Below are positions 56,554-64,000 of a stretch of 64,000 nucleotides of DNA, in pieces. This DNA is from Columbia Basin potato purple top phytoplasma. Its GTDB lineage: Bacteria > Bacillota_I > Bacilli_A > Acholeplasmatales > Acholeplasmataceae. The stretch covers positions 1-64,000 of the forward strand of contig NZ_JANHJP010000002.1 in NCBI RefSeq assembly GCF_028595955.1. Reading direction: 5' to 3'. The notes under the pieces are model-generated. The model was given only the letters and a program-made list of their open reading frames with translations, was not told where the DNA came from and made no database searches. Positions within the stretch are counted from its first letter, which is position 1. The number at the start of each line of letters is the position of its first letter. The position numbers and the translations under genes were made by a program.

Positions 56554-59301
56554 TTAGTTAATTATTTTTTTCCTTATTTTTTTTATTTCTACAATAATTA
56601 AAGGTATTATTGAAAATCCAAAAATAATAATTACGTCTAAAAAAGATAAAGACGGAGATAATTTAAAAGTTTTTCTAAAAAAAGGTATTATAAAAATAAT
56701 TATTTGTAAAAATAAACTAATAATAAAACAAATTATTAAATAGAAATTGGTTCTTAAACGAAAAATAGATTTATCCAAACTTCTTAAATTGAATACATGA
56801 ATTAATTGAGATAAAGATAAAACCATGAAAGCAAAAGTTTGTCCATATTGATTAGGTTGATTATTTTTATTTATTTGATATCCTATTAAAGCAGCTATAA
56901 ACGCTCCTAAACCGATAATTATGCCTTCATTTAAAATTTTCCAAATTATTTTTTTATTTAATAAAGATGCTTTAATTACACGTGGTTTTCTTGTCATAAT
57001 ATTTTTTTCAGGTAATTCTAATCCTAAAGCAATAGCTACTAAGGAATCGGTTACTAAATTAATCCAAAGAATTTGTAAAGTATTTAAAATAATAAAATTT
57101 TTATTAAAAAAGATACTTCCAAACAAAGTATTTAATAGAATAACAATAATTTCTCCAATATTACAACTTAATAAAAAGATAATAATTTTTTTTATGTTAT
57201 CGAAAATATTTCTACCTTCTTCGATAGCATTTGTTATAGTCTGAAAATTATCATCAGTTAAAATAATATCTGAGGATTCTTTAGTGATATCAGTTCCTGA
57301 GATACCCATTGCAATACCTATATCAGCTTTTTTAATACTTGGAGCATCATTAACACCATCTCCTATCATTCCAACAATTTGACCTTTTTTTTGCCAAGCT
57401 TTAATAATTTTTAATTTATGTTCAGGATTAGTTCTAGCATAAACTTTAATTGAAGTCAATTTATCATCTAATTCTTTTTCGCTTAAAATATCTAATGTTT
57501 TCCCTTCGATAACTAAATCTTTAGAAGGATTAAAAATTTTTAATTCTGAAGCGACTTTAATGGCTGTTTGAATATGATCTCCTGTTATCATAATAATTTT
57601 TATAAAAGCTTTTTGACATTTTTCAATTGTAGCTAAAATATCAGAACGTATTGGATCTTCTATACCACAAGCTCCTAAAAAAATAATTTTTTTATTTATT
57701 TTATTTAATATTTGTTCAAGATTGAAATTATTTAAATCATAATTAATAAAAGGATCAAGTTTTACATAAGCAATACCTATAACTTTATAACCTTCTGATA
57801 ACATTAAATTTAAATCTTTTTTTATTTGTATAATATTTATTTCATTTTTATCGATAATGTCTTTGTGATATTGGATAAAAGATGATAAATTAAATAAAAT
57901 TTCAACAGCTCCTTTTATTATCAAATATTTTTTATTGTCTTTTTGATGAATTGTCATCATAAATTTTTTATTGTTATCAAAAGGAAGTTCTTTTATTTTT
58001 TTGTTATTTTTTTGAATTTGATAAATGTTTAAATTTAATGAATATCCTAAATCTATAAAAGACTGATCAACGGGATCAAACGAAAAGTTTGTTTTGCTTT
58101 GAGATTTGAGTTCTTGTGAATAAAGAAAATTATTATTACATAAAATACCATAAGTAATAAATTTTTTTATATTTTGATCTAATATGCAATTATAATTGAT
58201 TTCTATTTTTTTATTATTAAGGTATAATTGCTTGATAGTCATTTTGTTTTGAGTTAAAGTACCTGTTTTATCAGTACAGATAATATTAATAGAACCTAGA
58301 GTTTCTAAAGTTTTTAAATTTTTAACAATAGCGTTTTTTTTAATTAATCTTTTGATACTTGATGCTAAAATAATAGTTATGATAGCTAGTAAACCTTCAG
58401 GAATAATGGCCACAGCTAAAATAATAGAAGATACAAAAAGTTGTTTAATTATTGTGATATTTATTTTATATTCGTTATTTAGATAATATTTAAATAAATT
58501 CAAAATCAAATTTAAAATAGTAAAGATCAGAATAATAAAAATTAATATTTTAGATAATTGTTGAATGTTTTTTTCTAAAGGAGTTTTTTCTTTTTTTTGT
58601 TCTTTAATTAATTTAGTTATTTTCCCTATTTGAGTTTCCATTCCTGTTTTTATAACAACTCCTTGACCTCGCCCAGATATAACAGTGGTATCCATAAAAA
58701 CTAAATTAGGGGAATCAATTAAAAGAAATTTTTTTTGTATAATATTACTCTTTTTTTCTATAGATAATGTTTCACCTGTTAAAATAGATTCATTAACTTT
58801 TAGATTATGAGTTTCAATTAGTCTTAAATCTGCAGGTACAATATCTCCTGTTTCTAAAAAAATAATATCTCCTATAACTATTTTTTCTTTAAAAATAAGT
58901 TTTAATTCTTTATTCCTTAAAACTTTAGCATAAGTTTTTGTATTTTTTTTTATTAGAAATAAAGAGTTTTCTTTATGAATTTCGTAAAAAAAACCTAAAC
59001 AAGCATTACCTAAAATAATGATTAAAATTAAAATACTTTCTATTAATTCTTCTATTTTATTTTCAATCAATCCTATTAAAAAAGTAATCAAAAAAATGAT
59101 TAATAATATATAAATAAAGTAATCTTTGAATTGGTAAAAAAATTTTTTCCATAAATTTTTTTTATTAGGTTCTTGTAATTTATTTAAACCATTTTTTAAG
59201 ATTTTTTTATCTACTTGTTCTTCTGTTAAACCTTCTTTAAAATTAGTTTGTAATTTTTTTTCTAACAATTCTAAAGATGATTGAGGAAATAGTTTTTCCA
59301 A
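56554..59301 (-). CDS. P-type cation-transporting ATPase (calcium-pump type)
   Basis: A 915-residue P2-type pump. The actuator domain has ILTGETLSIEKK. The phosphorylation site is Asp344 in ICTDKTGTLTQNKMT, and the nucleotide and hinge motifs are MITGDHIQTAIKVA and GMIGDGVNDAPSIKKADIGIAMG. PEGL (301-304) in helix M4 is characteristic of Ca2+/Mn2+ and Na+/K+-type pumps. About ten membrane helices are expected. It likely exports Ca2+ or sets ion gradients, a role valuable if no respiratory chain is present. The ion is inferred from family motifs only. Confidence 0.88.
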   Translation of the reverse strand: MEKLFPQSSLELLEKKLQTNFKEGLTEEQVDKKILKNGLNKLQEPNKKNLWKKFFYQFKDYFIYILLIIFLITFLIGLIENKIEELIESILILIIILGNACLGFFYEIHKENSLFLIKKNTKTYAKVLRNKELKLIFKEKIVIGDIIFLETGDIVPADLRLIETHNLKVNESILTGETLSIEKKSNIIQKKFLLIDSPNLVFMDTTVISGRGQGVVIKTGMETQIGKITKLIKEQKKEKTPLEKNIQQLSKILIFIILIFTILNLILNLFKYYLNNEYKINITIIKQLFVSSIILAVAIIPEGLLAIITIILASSIKRLIKKNAIVKNLKTLETLGSINIICTDKTGTLTQNKMTIKQLYLNNKKIEINYNCILDQNIKKFITYGILCNNNFLYSQELKSQSKTNFSFDPVDQSFIDLGYSLNLNIYQIQKNNKKIKELPFDNNKKFMMTIHQKDNKKYLIIKGAVEILFNLSSFIQYHKDIIDKNEINIIQIKKDLNLMLSEGYKVIGIAYVKLDPFINYDLNNFNLEQILNKINKKIIFLGACGIEDPIRSDILATIEKCQKAFIKIIMITGDHIQTAIKVASELKIFNPSKDLVIEGKTLDILSEKELDDKLTSIKVYARTNPEHKLKIIKAWQKKGQIVGMIGDGVNDAPSIKKADIGIAMGISGTDITKESSDIILTDDNFQTITNAIEEGRNIFDNIKKIIIFLLSCNIGEIIVILLNTLFGSIFFNKNFIILNTLQILWINLVTDSLVAIALGLELPEKNIMTRKPRVIKASLLNKKIIWKILNEGIIIGLGAFIAALIGYQINKNNQPNQYGQTFAFMVLSLSQLIHVFNLRSLDKSIFRLRTNFYLIICFIISLFLQIIIFIIPFFRKTFKLSPSLSFLDVIIIFGFSIIPLIIVEIKKIRKKIIN

Positions 59302-59393
59302 TTTTATTTAAACTTTTCTAATTTGAATTTTATTTCAAAAATTTAAAAAAATTTTTCCAAAAATAAATATTAAATTTTTAATTTAAATAATGA

Positions 59394-60674
59394 TTATATA
59401 TGAGTAATACGTACCGTATTAATAACTAAGCCATCATATTTTAAACCTTCAAATTGCCAATTATTATATAAAATTTTAATTTTTTCATTTTTATCAGGCA
59501 TTCTTTTCAATTGTCCTAGAATAAAACCGCTTAAAGTTTCATAATCTTCAACAGGCAAATCAGCTTTTAAATATTCTTCTGTTTCATGTAAATGAGTTGT
59601 TCCTTGAATTATGTATTCTTTATCAGAAACTTTAAGAATTTCATTTGTTTGTTTATCATATTCATCTTGAATATCTCCTAAAATTTCTTCAATTACATCT
59701 TCAATAGTTACAATTCCAGAAGTGCCACCGTATTCATCGACAACAATTGCTATATGATTTTGTTTTATTTGCATTTCTTTAAATAATTCGCTAATATTTT
59801 GAAATTCAATAACAAAATAAGGTTTACGTAAAAATTGTTTGATATCAAAAGTTTTATTTATATTGTTAGGATTTACTCTCTCTTCTGCGATTAAACCTTT
59901 AAAAATATCTTTAACATGGATAATACCTATTATTTTATCAATATTTTCTTCATATACAGGGAATCTAGTATATTTTTTGTTAGAAATAAATTCTATAATT
60001 TCATCTTTAGTCATATCAGATTTTATAGCTATAATTTCTGTTCTATGACGCATAATATCAGAAACTATTGTTCCATCAAAATCAAAAACATTTTGAATCA
60101 TATTTTTTCTATTATTATTAATAATACCTGTTTTATAGGAAGAAGTAAGCAATAATCTTAATTCATCTTCATTGACAATATCTTTTGGCACAGTAGTATC
60201 AATTCTAAATATTAATAAAATAAAATTACTAATTTGATTAAATATCCAAACAAAAGGTTTTGTGAAAAAACAAATTATATTAAAAACACCAATAAATAAA
60301 TAAGCTGTTTTTAAAGGAAAAGCTAAAGCAATTCTTTTAGGTATTAATTCGCCAAAAATAATAGAAAAGAAAATAACTAATATTTCAATAGCATATTTTT
60401 GAATATTTGGCAAATTATGAATTTGAGAATTCATTAAGAAACCTTGGGAAAAAGTTAAAATATGAATTATTATTTGAATAACCGATAAAAAAAAATTAGG
60501 TTTTTCTTTTAATTTTTTTATTCCAACAGCTCTTTGAATACCTTTTTTCACTTCCGAATCAATTTTATTTTGACTTAAAGAAACTAAAGCTATTTCAATA
60601 GAGGAAAAAAAAGCATTTGATAAAACTAAGAAAATAATTAAAAAAATTTTTATTATAGTCGGGTCTGTTGTCAT
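59394..60674 (-). CDS. CNNM/CorC-type membrane protein with CBS domains
   Basis: The 426-residue hemolysin-C-like protein has an N-terminal DUF21 membrane domain of about four helices (IIKIFLIIFLVLSNAFFSSIEIALVSLS, then FFSIIFGELIPKRIALAFP). Two CBS domains follow (DIMRHRTEIIAIKSDMTKDEI; IIGIHVKDIFKGL; VVDEYGGTSGIVTIEDVIEEILGDI) and a C-terminal CorC/HlyC domain (YETLSGFILGQLKRMP). The family is linked to Mg2+ and Co2+ transport. It begins MTTDPT and lies about 90 bases upstream of the P-type ATPase gene. Confidence 0.9.
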   Translation of the reverse strand: MTTDPTIIKIFLIIFLVLSNAFFSSIEIALVSLSQNKIDSEVKKGIQRAVGIKKLKEKPNFFLSVIQIIIHILTFSQGFLMNSQIHNLPNIQKYAIEILVIFFSIIFGELIPKRIALAFPLKTAYLFIGVFNIICFFTKPFVWIFNQISNFILLIFRIDTTVPKDIVNEDELRLLLTSSYKTGIINNNRKNMIQNVFDFDGTIVSDIMRHRTEIIAIKSDMTKDEIIEFISNKKYTRFPVYEENIDKIIGIIHVKDIFKGLIAEERVNPNNINKTFDIKQFLRKPYFVIEFQNISELFKEMQIKQNHIAIVVDEYGGTSGIVTIEDVIEEILGDIQDEYDKQTNEILKVSDKEYIIQGTTHLHETEEYLKADLPVEDYETLSGFILGQLKRMPDKNEKIKILYNNWQFEGLKYDGLVINTVRITHI

Positions 60675-60743
60675 AAAATTATAAGTTTAGTGAAACTCCT
60701 TCGTTTTTTAGTTGAAAATTTAAATTTCGAAATAACTACCTTT

Positions 60744-60790
60744 ATTATATCATATGAATAAAAAAAATATAATTCATTTTTTATTCATAT
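60744..60790 (-). promoter_or_regulatory. Hairpin followed by extended -10 box between efp and the CNNM gene
   Basis: On the minus strand a 14-pair stem (60790-60777 with 60765-60752) follows efp by about 20 bases. Immediately after it TGATATAAT fits the TGnTATAAT consensus (TATAAT at 60749-60744). The arrangement suggests an attenuating structure for efp and a promoter for the next gene. Confidence 0.45.
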
Positions 60791-60808
60791 TAGAAAGGTT
60801 TTTTAAAA

Positions 60809-61384
60809 TTATTTTTCAACATCTCTTGAAACATAAAGACCTGTTTCGGTATTTATAATAATTTTTTCTCCTTGTTCGATAAAAATAGGAACTTTCACTT
60901 CAAAACCAGTTTCTAAAGTAGCTTCTTTATAAGAAGTTGTTTTTCGGGTGTTGTTTGATGTTGTGAAAGAATCGGTTTTAATTATTTTAAAAGAAATTTT
61001 ATCAGGAATAGACACTCCTAAAATTTCTTGTTTATCATCGAATATAATGTCGACTAACATATATTCTTTTAAATATTTAATGATATTTTTTAATTTATCT
61101 TTTGGTATTTCAAATTCTTCATAAGTATCAGTATCTAAAAAAATATATTTGTTATCTAAAATATAAGAAAATTGTAATTTTTTTTTGTTTACTATTGCTT
61201 TTTCAATTTTAATACCCGAATTAAAAATATGTTCAATAACATAACCATCTTTTAAGTTTTTTAATTTACTTCTTACGAACGCACTACCTTTTCCAGGTTT
61301 AACATGTAGAAAATCTATAATTTGATAAACATTGTTATTTAATTTAATAGTTTGGCCTATTTTAAAATCATTTGTATTAATCAT
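60809..61384 (-). CDS. efp: Translation elongation factor P
   Basis: EF-P helps ribosomes through polyproline stretches. The 191-residue protein has the three beta domains. The domain I loop HVKPGKGSAFVRSKLKNLKDG carries Lys32, the residue that is modified in other bacteria. Domain III ends with KIIINTETGLYVSRDVEK. No EF-P modification gene is in the window. It follows miaA by 16 bases on the minus strand, so the two are probably co-transcribed. Confidence 0.96.
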   Translation of the reverse strand: MINTNDFKIGQTIKLNNNVYQIIDFLHVKPGKGSAFVRSKLKNLKDGYVIEHIFNSGIKIEKAIVNKKKLQFSYILDNKYIFLDTDTYEEFEIPKDKLKNIIKYLKEYMLVDIIFDDKQEILGVSIPDKISFKIIKTDSFTTSNNTRKTTSYKEATLETGFEVKVPIFIEQGEKIIINTETGLYVSRDVEK

Positions 61385-61400
61385 TATTTTTTCTTTTTTT

Positions 61401-62282
61401 CTATTCCTTTTTTAAAAATTTTTGTGTTTTTTGAAATATTTGTTCTTTCCAATTTTCATTTAAAGTATTTATTATTTGTAAAGATGGAATTTGATTTTTG
61501 AACCATGTTTTTTGTCTTTTAGCATATTTTAAAGAATTTCGAATAATTAAATTTTTAGCATCTTTTAAATTTATTTTTTTTTCTAAAAAGTCTTTTATTT
61601 CCCGATAACCTATAATATTTAAACTCGCTTTAGGATAATATTGCATAAGATATTCTACTTCTTCAATAAATCCTTTTTTCAACATTTGTTCTAATCTTAA
61701 CACGAGTCTCTCCTTTAAAATATTTTTAGGAGTATCTAAATAAAAAAATAAAATGTCGAATAAAGGAATATTTTTACCTGTTTTTTGAGATCTTAAATTA
61801 TTTTGTATTATTTGTTTATAAGCGCTTATAATACGACGATGATTTTTTGTATCTATAATTAAATCAGGATCTTTTTGTTTAATTGTTTGCAATATTTGTT
61901 TTATGGATAAATTATTTGTTTGAATTATATGATGTAATGATTTATTTTCAGGTATTAATTCATAATCAAAAAGAGCTGCTTTAATATATAAACCACTACC
62001 ACCTACTAAAAAAGGAGTCTTAATTTGAGTTATTAATGAGCGAACATCTTTTTGAAAATTATAAATATTATAACTATCTTCTGGTTCGATTTTATTTAGT
62101 AAATGATGTTTTACTTTTTCGAGTTCTTCAGCAGTTGCTTTAGCAGAACCTATATCAAATTTTTTATAAATTTGAACTGAATCAGCATTTATAATTTCTC
62201 CTTGAAAAAAAATAGCTAATTCAATAGATAAATCAGTTTTTCCGGATGCTGTTGGCCCTGATATAACTATTATTTTTTTCAT
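61401..62282 (-). CDS. miaA: tRNA dimethylallyltransferase MiaA
   Basis: It adds the isopentenyl group to A37 of tRNAs reading U-starting codons. The 293-residue protein has the P-loop GPTASGKT (9-16), the base-recognition stretch INADSVQIYKKFDIGSAKAT and the substrate motif VGGSGLYIKAAL. The later KRQKTWFKNQ is typical of the family. It needs dimethylallyl diphosphate, so an isoprenoid source must exist outside this window. It is complete and intact. Confidence 0.95.
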   Translation of the reverse strand: MKKIIVISGPTASGKTDLSIELAIFFQGEIINADSVQIYKKFDIGSAKATAEELEKVKHHLLNKIEPEDSYNIYNFQKDVRSLITQIKTPFLVGGSGLYIKAALFDYELIPENKSLHHIIQTNNLSIKQILQTIKQKDPDLIIDTKNHRRIISAYKQIIQNNLRSQKTGKNIPLFDILFFYLDTPKNILKERLVLRLEQMLKKGFIEEVEYLMQYYPKASLNIIGYREIKDFLEKKINLKDAKNLIIRNSLKYAKRQKTWFKNQIPSLQIINTLNENWKEQIFQKTQKFLKKE

Positions 62283-62331
62283 ATTTCTCCATTGAAATGA
62301 AATTTTAATGAATATTTTTTATTACATAAAA

Positions 62332-63108
62332 TTATTCATTAAAATTTATTTTTTTAATTTGTTTGTGTTTCCCTAAAGTTAACAAAATACCATTTAATTG
62401 TCTTTTGCCTTTTGCAATTTGATGTTTTTTTCTATTTTTTTTATTAATAAAATTATTTATAATAATATCTTTATCTTTCCCAATAACTTCTTCATATGGT
62501 CCTATCATTCCTACATCAGTAATATAGAGTGTTTTTTTTGGTAATATTTTATCATCATTAGTTTGAACATGAGTATGTGTACCAACAATAGCATCAATTC
62601 TACCATCAAAATAATGAGCTAAAGCTATTTTTTCACTTGTTGCTTGAGCGTGAAAATCTAAAAAAGAATAATCATATTTTTGATGACAAATATTTAAAAC
62701 GTGATCAATTGTTTTAAAAGGACATTCTAAGTTATCTTTATTTATAAATACTTGCCCCAACGCATTCATTATAAGAATTCTTTTATTTTTATGTTTTATT
62801 ATTTTATAACCATTGCCAATATTTTTTTTATCATCTAGTAGATTGACAGGTCTAATTATATTAGAGGATAAAATAAAATTTTTAATAGATTTATTATGAA
62901 AAGTATGATTGCCCATCGTCATTATATCAACTCCAGACATAATTAAATCTTTATAATTATTATAATCTAGCCCTTTACCATTATCAACATTTTCAGCATT
63001 TGCAATAATTATATTTGATTGATATTTTTCTTTTAAGAAGTTTATTTTTTCTATTAAATATTCGACGCCTGTTCTGCCATAAATATCGCCTATAAAAAGA
63101 ATTTTCAT
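62332..63108 (-). CDS. ymdB: YmdB-family metallophosphoesterase
   Basis: A 258-residue calcineurin-like phosphoesterase. Metal motifs are GDIYGRTG with Asp8, NAENVDNG, TMGNHTFHN, FHAQATSEK and VGTHTHVQTND. Bacillus YmdB hydrolyses 2',3'-cAMP and influences RNase Y activity. Here the gene directly follows rny (18 bases), so the conserved rny-ymdB pairing holds. It is intact and complete. Confidence 0.93.
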   Translation of the reverse strand: MKILFIGDIYGRTGVEYLIEKINFLKEKYQSNIIIANAENVDNGKGLDYNNYKDLIMSGVDIMTMGNHTFHNKSIKNFILSSNIIRPVNLLDDKKNIGNGYKIIKHKNKRILIMNALGQVFINKDNLECPFKTIDHVLNICHQKYDYSFLDFHAQATSEKIALAHYFDGRIDAIVGTHTHVQTNDDKILPKKTLYITDVGMIGPYEEVIGKDKDIIINNFINKKNRKKHQIAKGKRQLNGILLTLGKHKQIKKINFNE

Positions 63109-63126
63109 AATTATATTTTGAACTCC

Positions 63127-64000
63127 TTAATTATTATTAACTTCGGCTATATCAATTGCTCTAATTTCTCTTATAACTGTGATTTTAATGGAACCGTTGT
63201 AATGTACATTTTTTTGAATTTGTTTTTTGATTTTTTTAGCTATTATAAAAGTATTTAAATCATTCACTTCTTTAGATTTTACGATAACTCTTATTTCTCT
63301 CCCGGATTTAATTGCATAAGCTTTTTCAACTCCTTGAATACTATTAGCGATATTTTCTAATTGCATGATTCTTTGTATATAATTATTAATCGAATCTCTT
63401 CTAGCTCCCGGTCTGGCAGAGCTAATTGTATCAGCTATTGCAACTAAAACAGCTATTAAAGTAGTAGGTTCTTGATCTTCATGATGCGAGGCAATAGAAT
63501 CAATAACTTCTGGGGGTTCTTTATATTTAAGCGCTAGATCTACACCTATTTTGACATGACTTCCTTCTATATGATAATCTAAAGCTTTTCCTATATCATG
63601 TAAAAGCCCTGCTCTTCTAGCAAGTACTTCATTTTCGCCTATTTCAGCTGCCAAAATTCCTGCTAAAAAAGACACTTCTAAAGAATGATTTAGAACGTTT
63701 TGGCCATAACTTGTTCGAAAATTTAATTTTCCTAATAATTTAATTAATTCTTCATCTATAAATCCTATTTTCGCTTCATAAATAGCTTCTTCACCTATTT
63801 CTTGGATAAATTCGTCAATTTCTGAAGATGTTTTTGCAAATATTTTTTCAATACTTGCAGGAGTTATTCTTCCATCCATGATTAAATTTTCTAAAGTTCT
63901 TTTGGCAATTTCTCTTCTAATAGGTTCAAAACAACTTAAAATCACTGTATTAGGATTATCATCTATTATTAAATCTACTCCTGTAATAACTTCAAAAGCT
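63127..64000 (-). CDS. rny: Ribonuclease Y, C-terminal part
   Basis: Membrane-anchored endoribonuclease starting mRNA decay. The window edge cuts off the 5' part with the membrane helix, coiled coil and most of the KH domain. The frame is open to base 64000 (visible N-terminal end AFEVITGVDLIIDD). The HD domain is seen in HSLEVSFLAGILAAEIGEN, RAGLLHDIGKALDYH and IASHHEDQEP, followed by IADTISSARPGARRDS and the conserved C-terminal region. A GTG inside (63945) should not be taken as the start. Confidence 0.93.
   Translation of the reverse strand, partial: AFEVITGVDLIIDDNPNTVILSCFEPIRREIAKRTLENLIMDGRITPASIEKIFAKTSSEIDEFIQEIGEEAIYEAKIGFIDEELIKLLGKLNFRTSYGQNVLNHSLEVSFLAGILAAEIGENEVLARRAGLLHDIGKALDYHIEGSHVKIGVDLALKYKEPPEVIDSIASHHEDQEPTTLIAVLVAIADTISSARPGARRDSINNYIQRIMQLENIANSIQGVEKAYAIKSGREIRVIVKSKEVNDLNTFIIAKKIKKQIQKNVHYNGSIKITVIREIRAIDIAEVNNN

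Noticed and set aside
56921-57244. 107-codon plus-strand open frame
   Set aside because: Antisense to the P-type ATPase gene, whose motifs in this stretch are conserved; it is a shadow.

Overview
The window reads as a very AT-rich chromosome segment of a mollicute of the phytoplasma / Acholeplasma branch. TGA is used as a true stop (era, alaS, asnS, hrcA and lplA all end in TGA) and tryptophan is TGG, so this is not the Mycoplasma/Spiroplasma code. Gene content is Firmicute-like and reduced: DnaB/DnaI primosome proteins, RNase J, RNase Y with YmdB, RecU, HrcA/CIRCE, lipoate salvage and ABC uptake systems, with no cell-wall or amino-acid synthesis genes. The species was not determined.

Layout. 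0.5-18.3 kb is a plus-strand housekeeping block: trigger factor, Lon, a DUF1146-type protein, S21, YbeY, Era, GlyRS, primase, the primary sigma factor, TrmK, tRNA-Arg, L32, AlaRS, RuvX, TrmR, GreA, YqeG, YqeK, RsmD and a YneF-type protein. It ends with a hypothetical membrane protein and an OsmC-like protein. A structured convergent junction (19.2-19.5 kb) follows, with overlapping hairpins and a candidate small RNA. The minus-strand block at 19.5-26.5 kb holds DnaI, DnaB, Fpg, a small unknown protein and a tandem RNase J pair of which only one keeps its catalytic residues. RecU and an ECF-type substrate-binding membrane protein meet tail to tail at 27.15 kb. 28.5-38.9 kb is plus strand again: AsnRS, a four-gene sugar or glycerol-phosphate ABC importer, NrnA, MnmE and ThrRS. 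This ThrRS has lost the histidines of its editing site.

38.9-47.3 kb is accessory and decaying. A RarA-type AAA+ ATPase with unusual proline codon use sits among at least five broken genes. Most of the breaks are single-base shifts at homopolymers, plus two in-frame stops. The segment ends with a 936-residue minus-strand membrane protein that carries one complete trypsin-like triad (His328, Asp366, Ser470) between degenerate copies of the same fold. This is the most novel-looking gene here.

47.5-52.5 kb is the chaperone operon hrcA-grpE-dnaK-dnaJ behind a promoter overlapped by a CIRCE operator; GrpE has a cysteine-rich N-terminal tail. After it come LplA, an ABC-FtsX fusion and a nitroreductase. 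The right end is all minus strand: tRNA-Ser, a P-type cation ATPase, a CBS-domain transporter, EF-P, MiaA, YmdB and RNase Y, the last cut by the window edge.

Taken together the window covers translation, its quality control, RNA turnover (RNase J, RNase Y, YmdB, YbeY, NrnA), primosome loading and host-derived nutrient uptake, plus one island of former mobile or effector-type genes under erosion.
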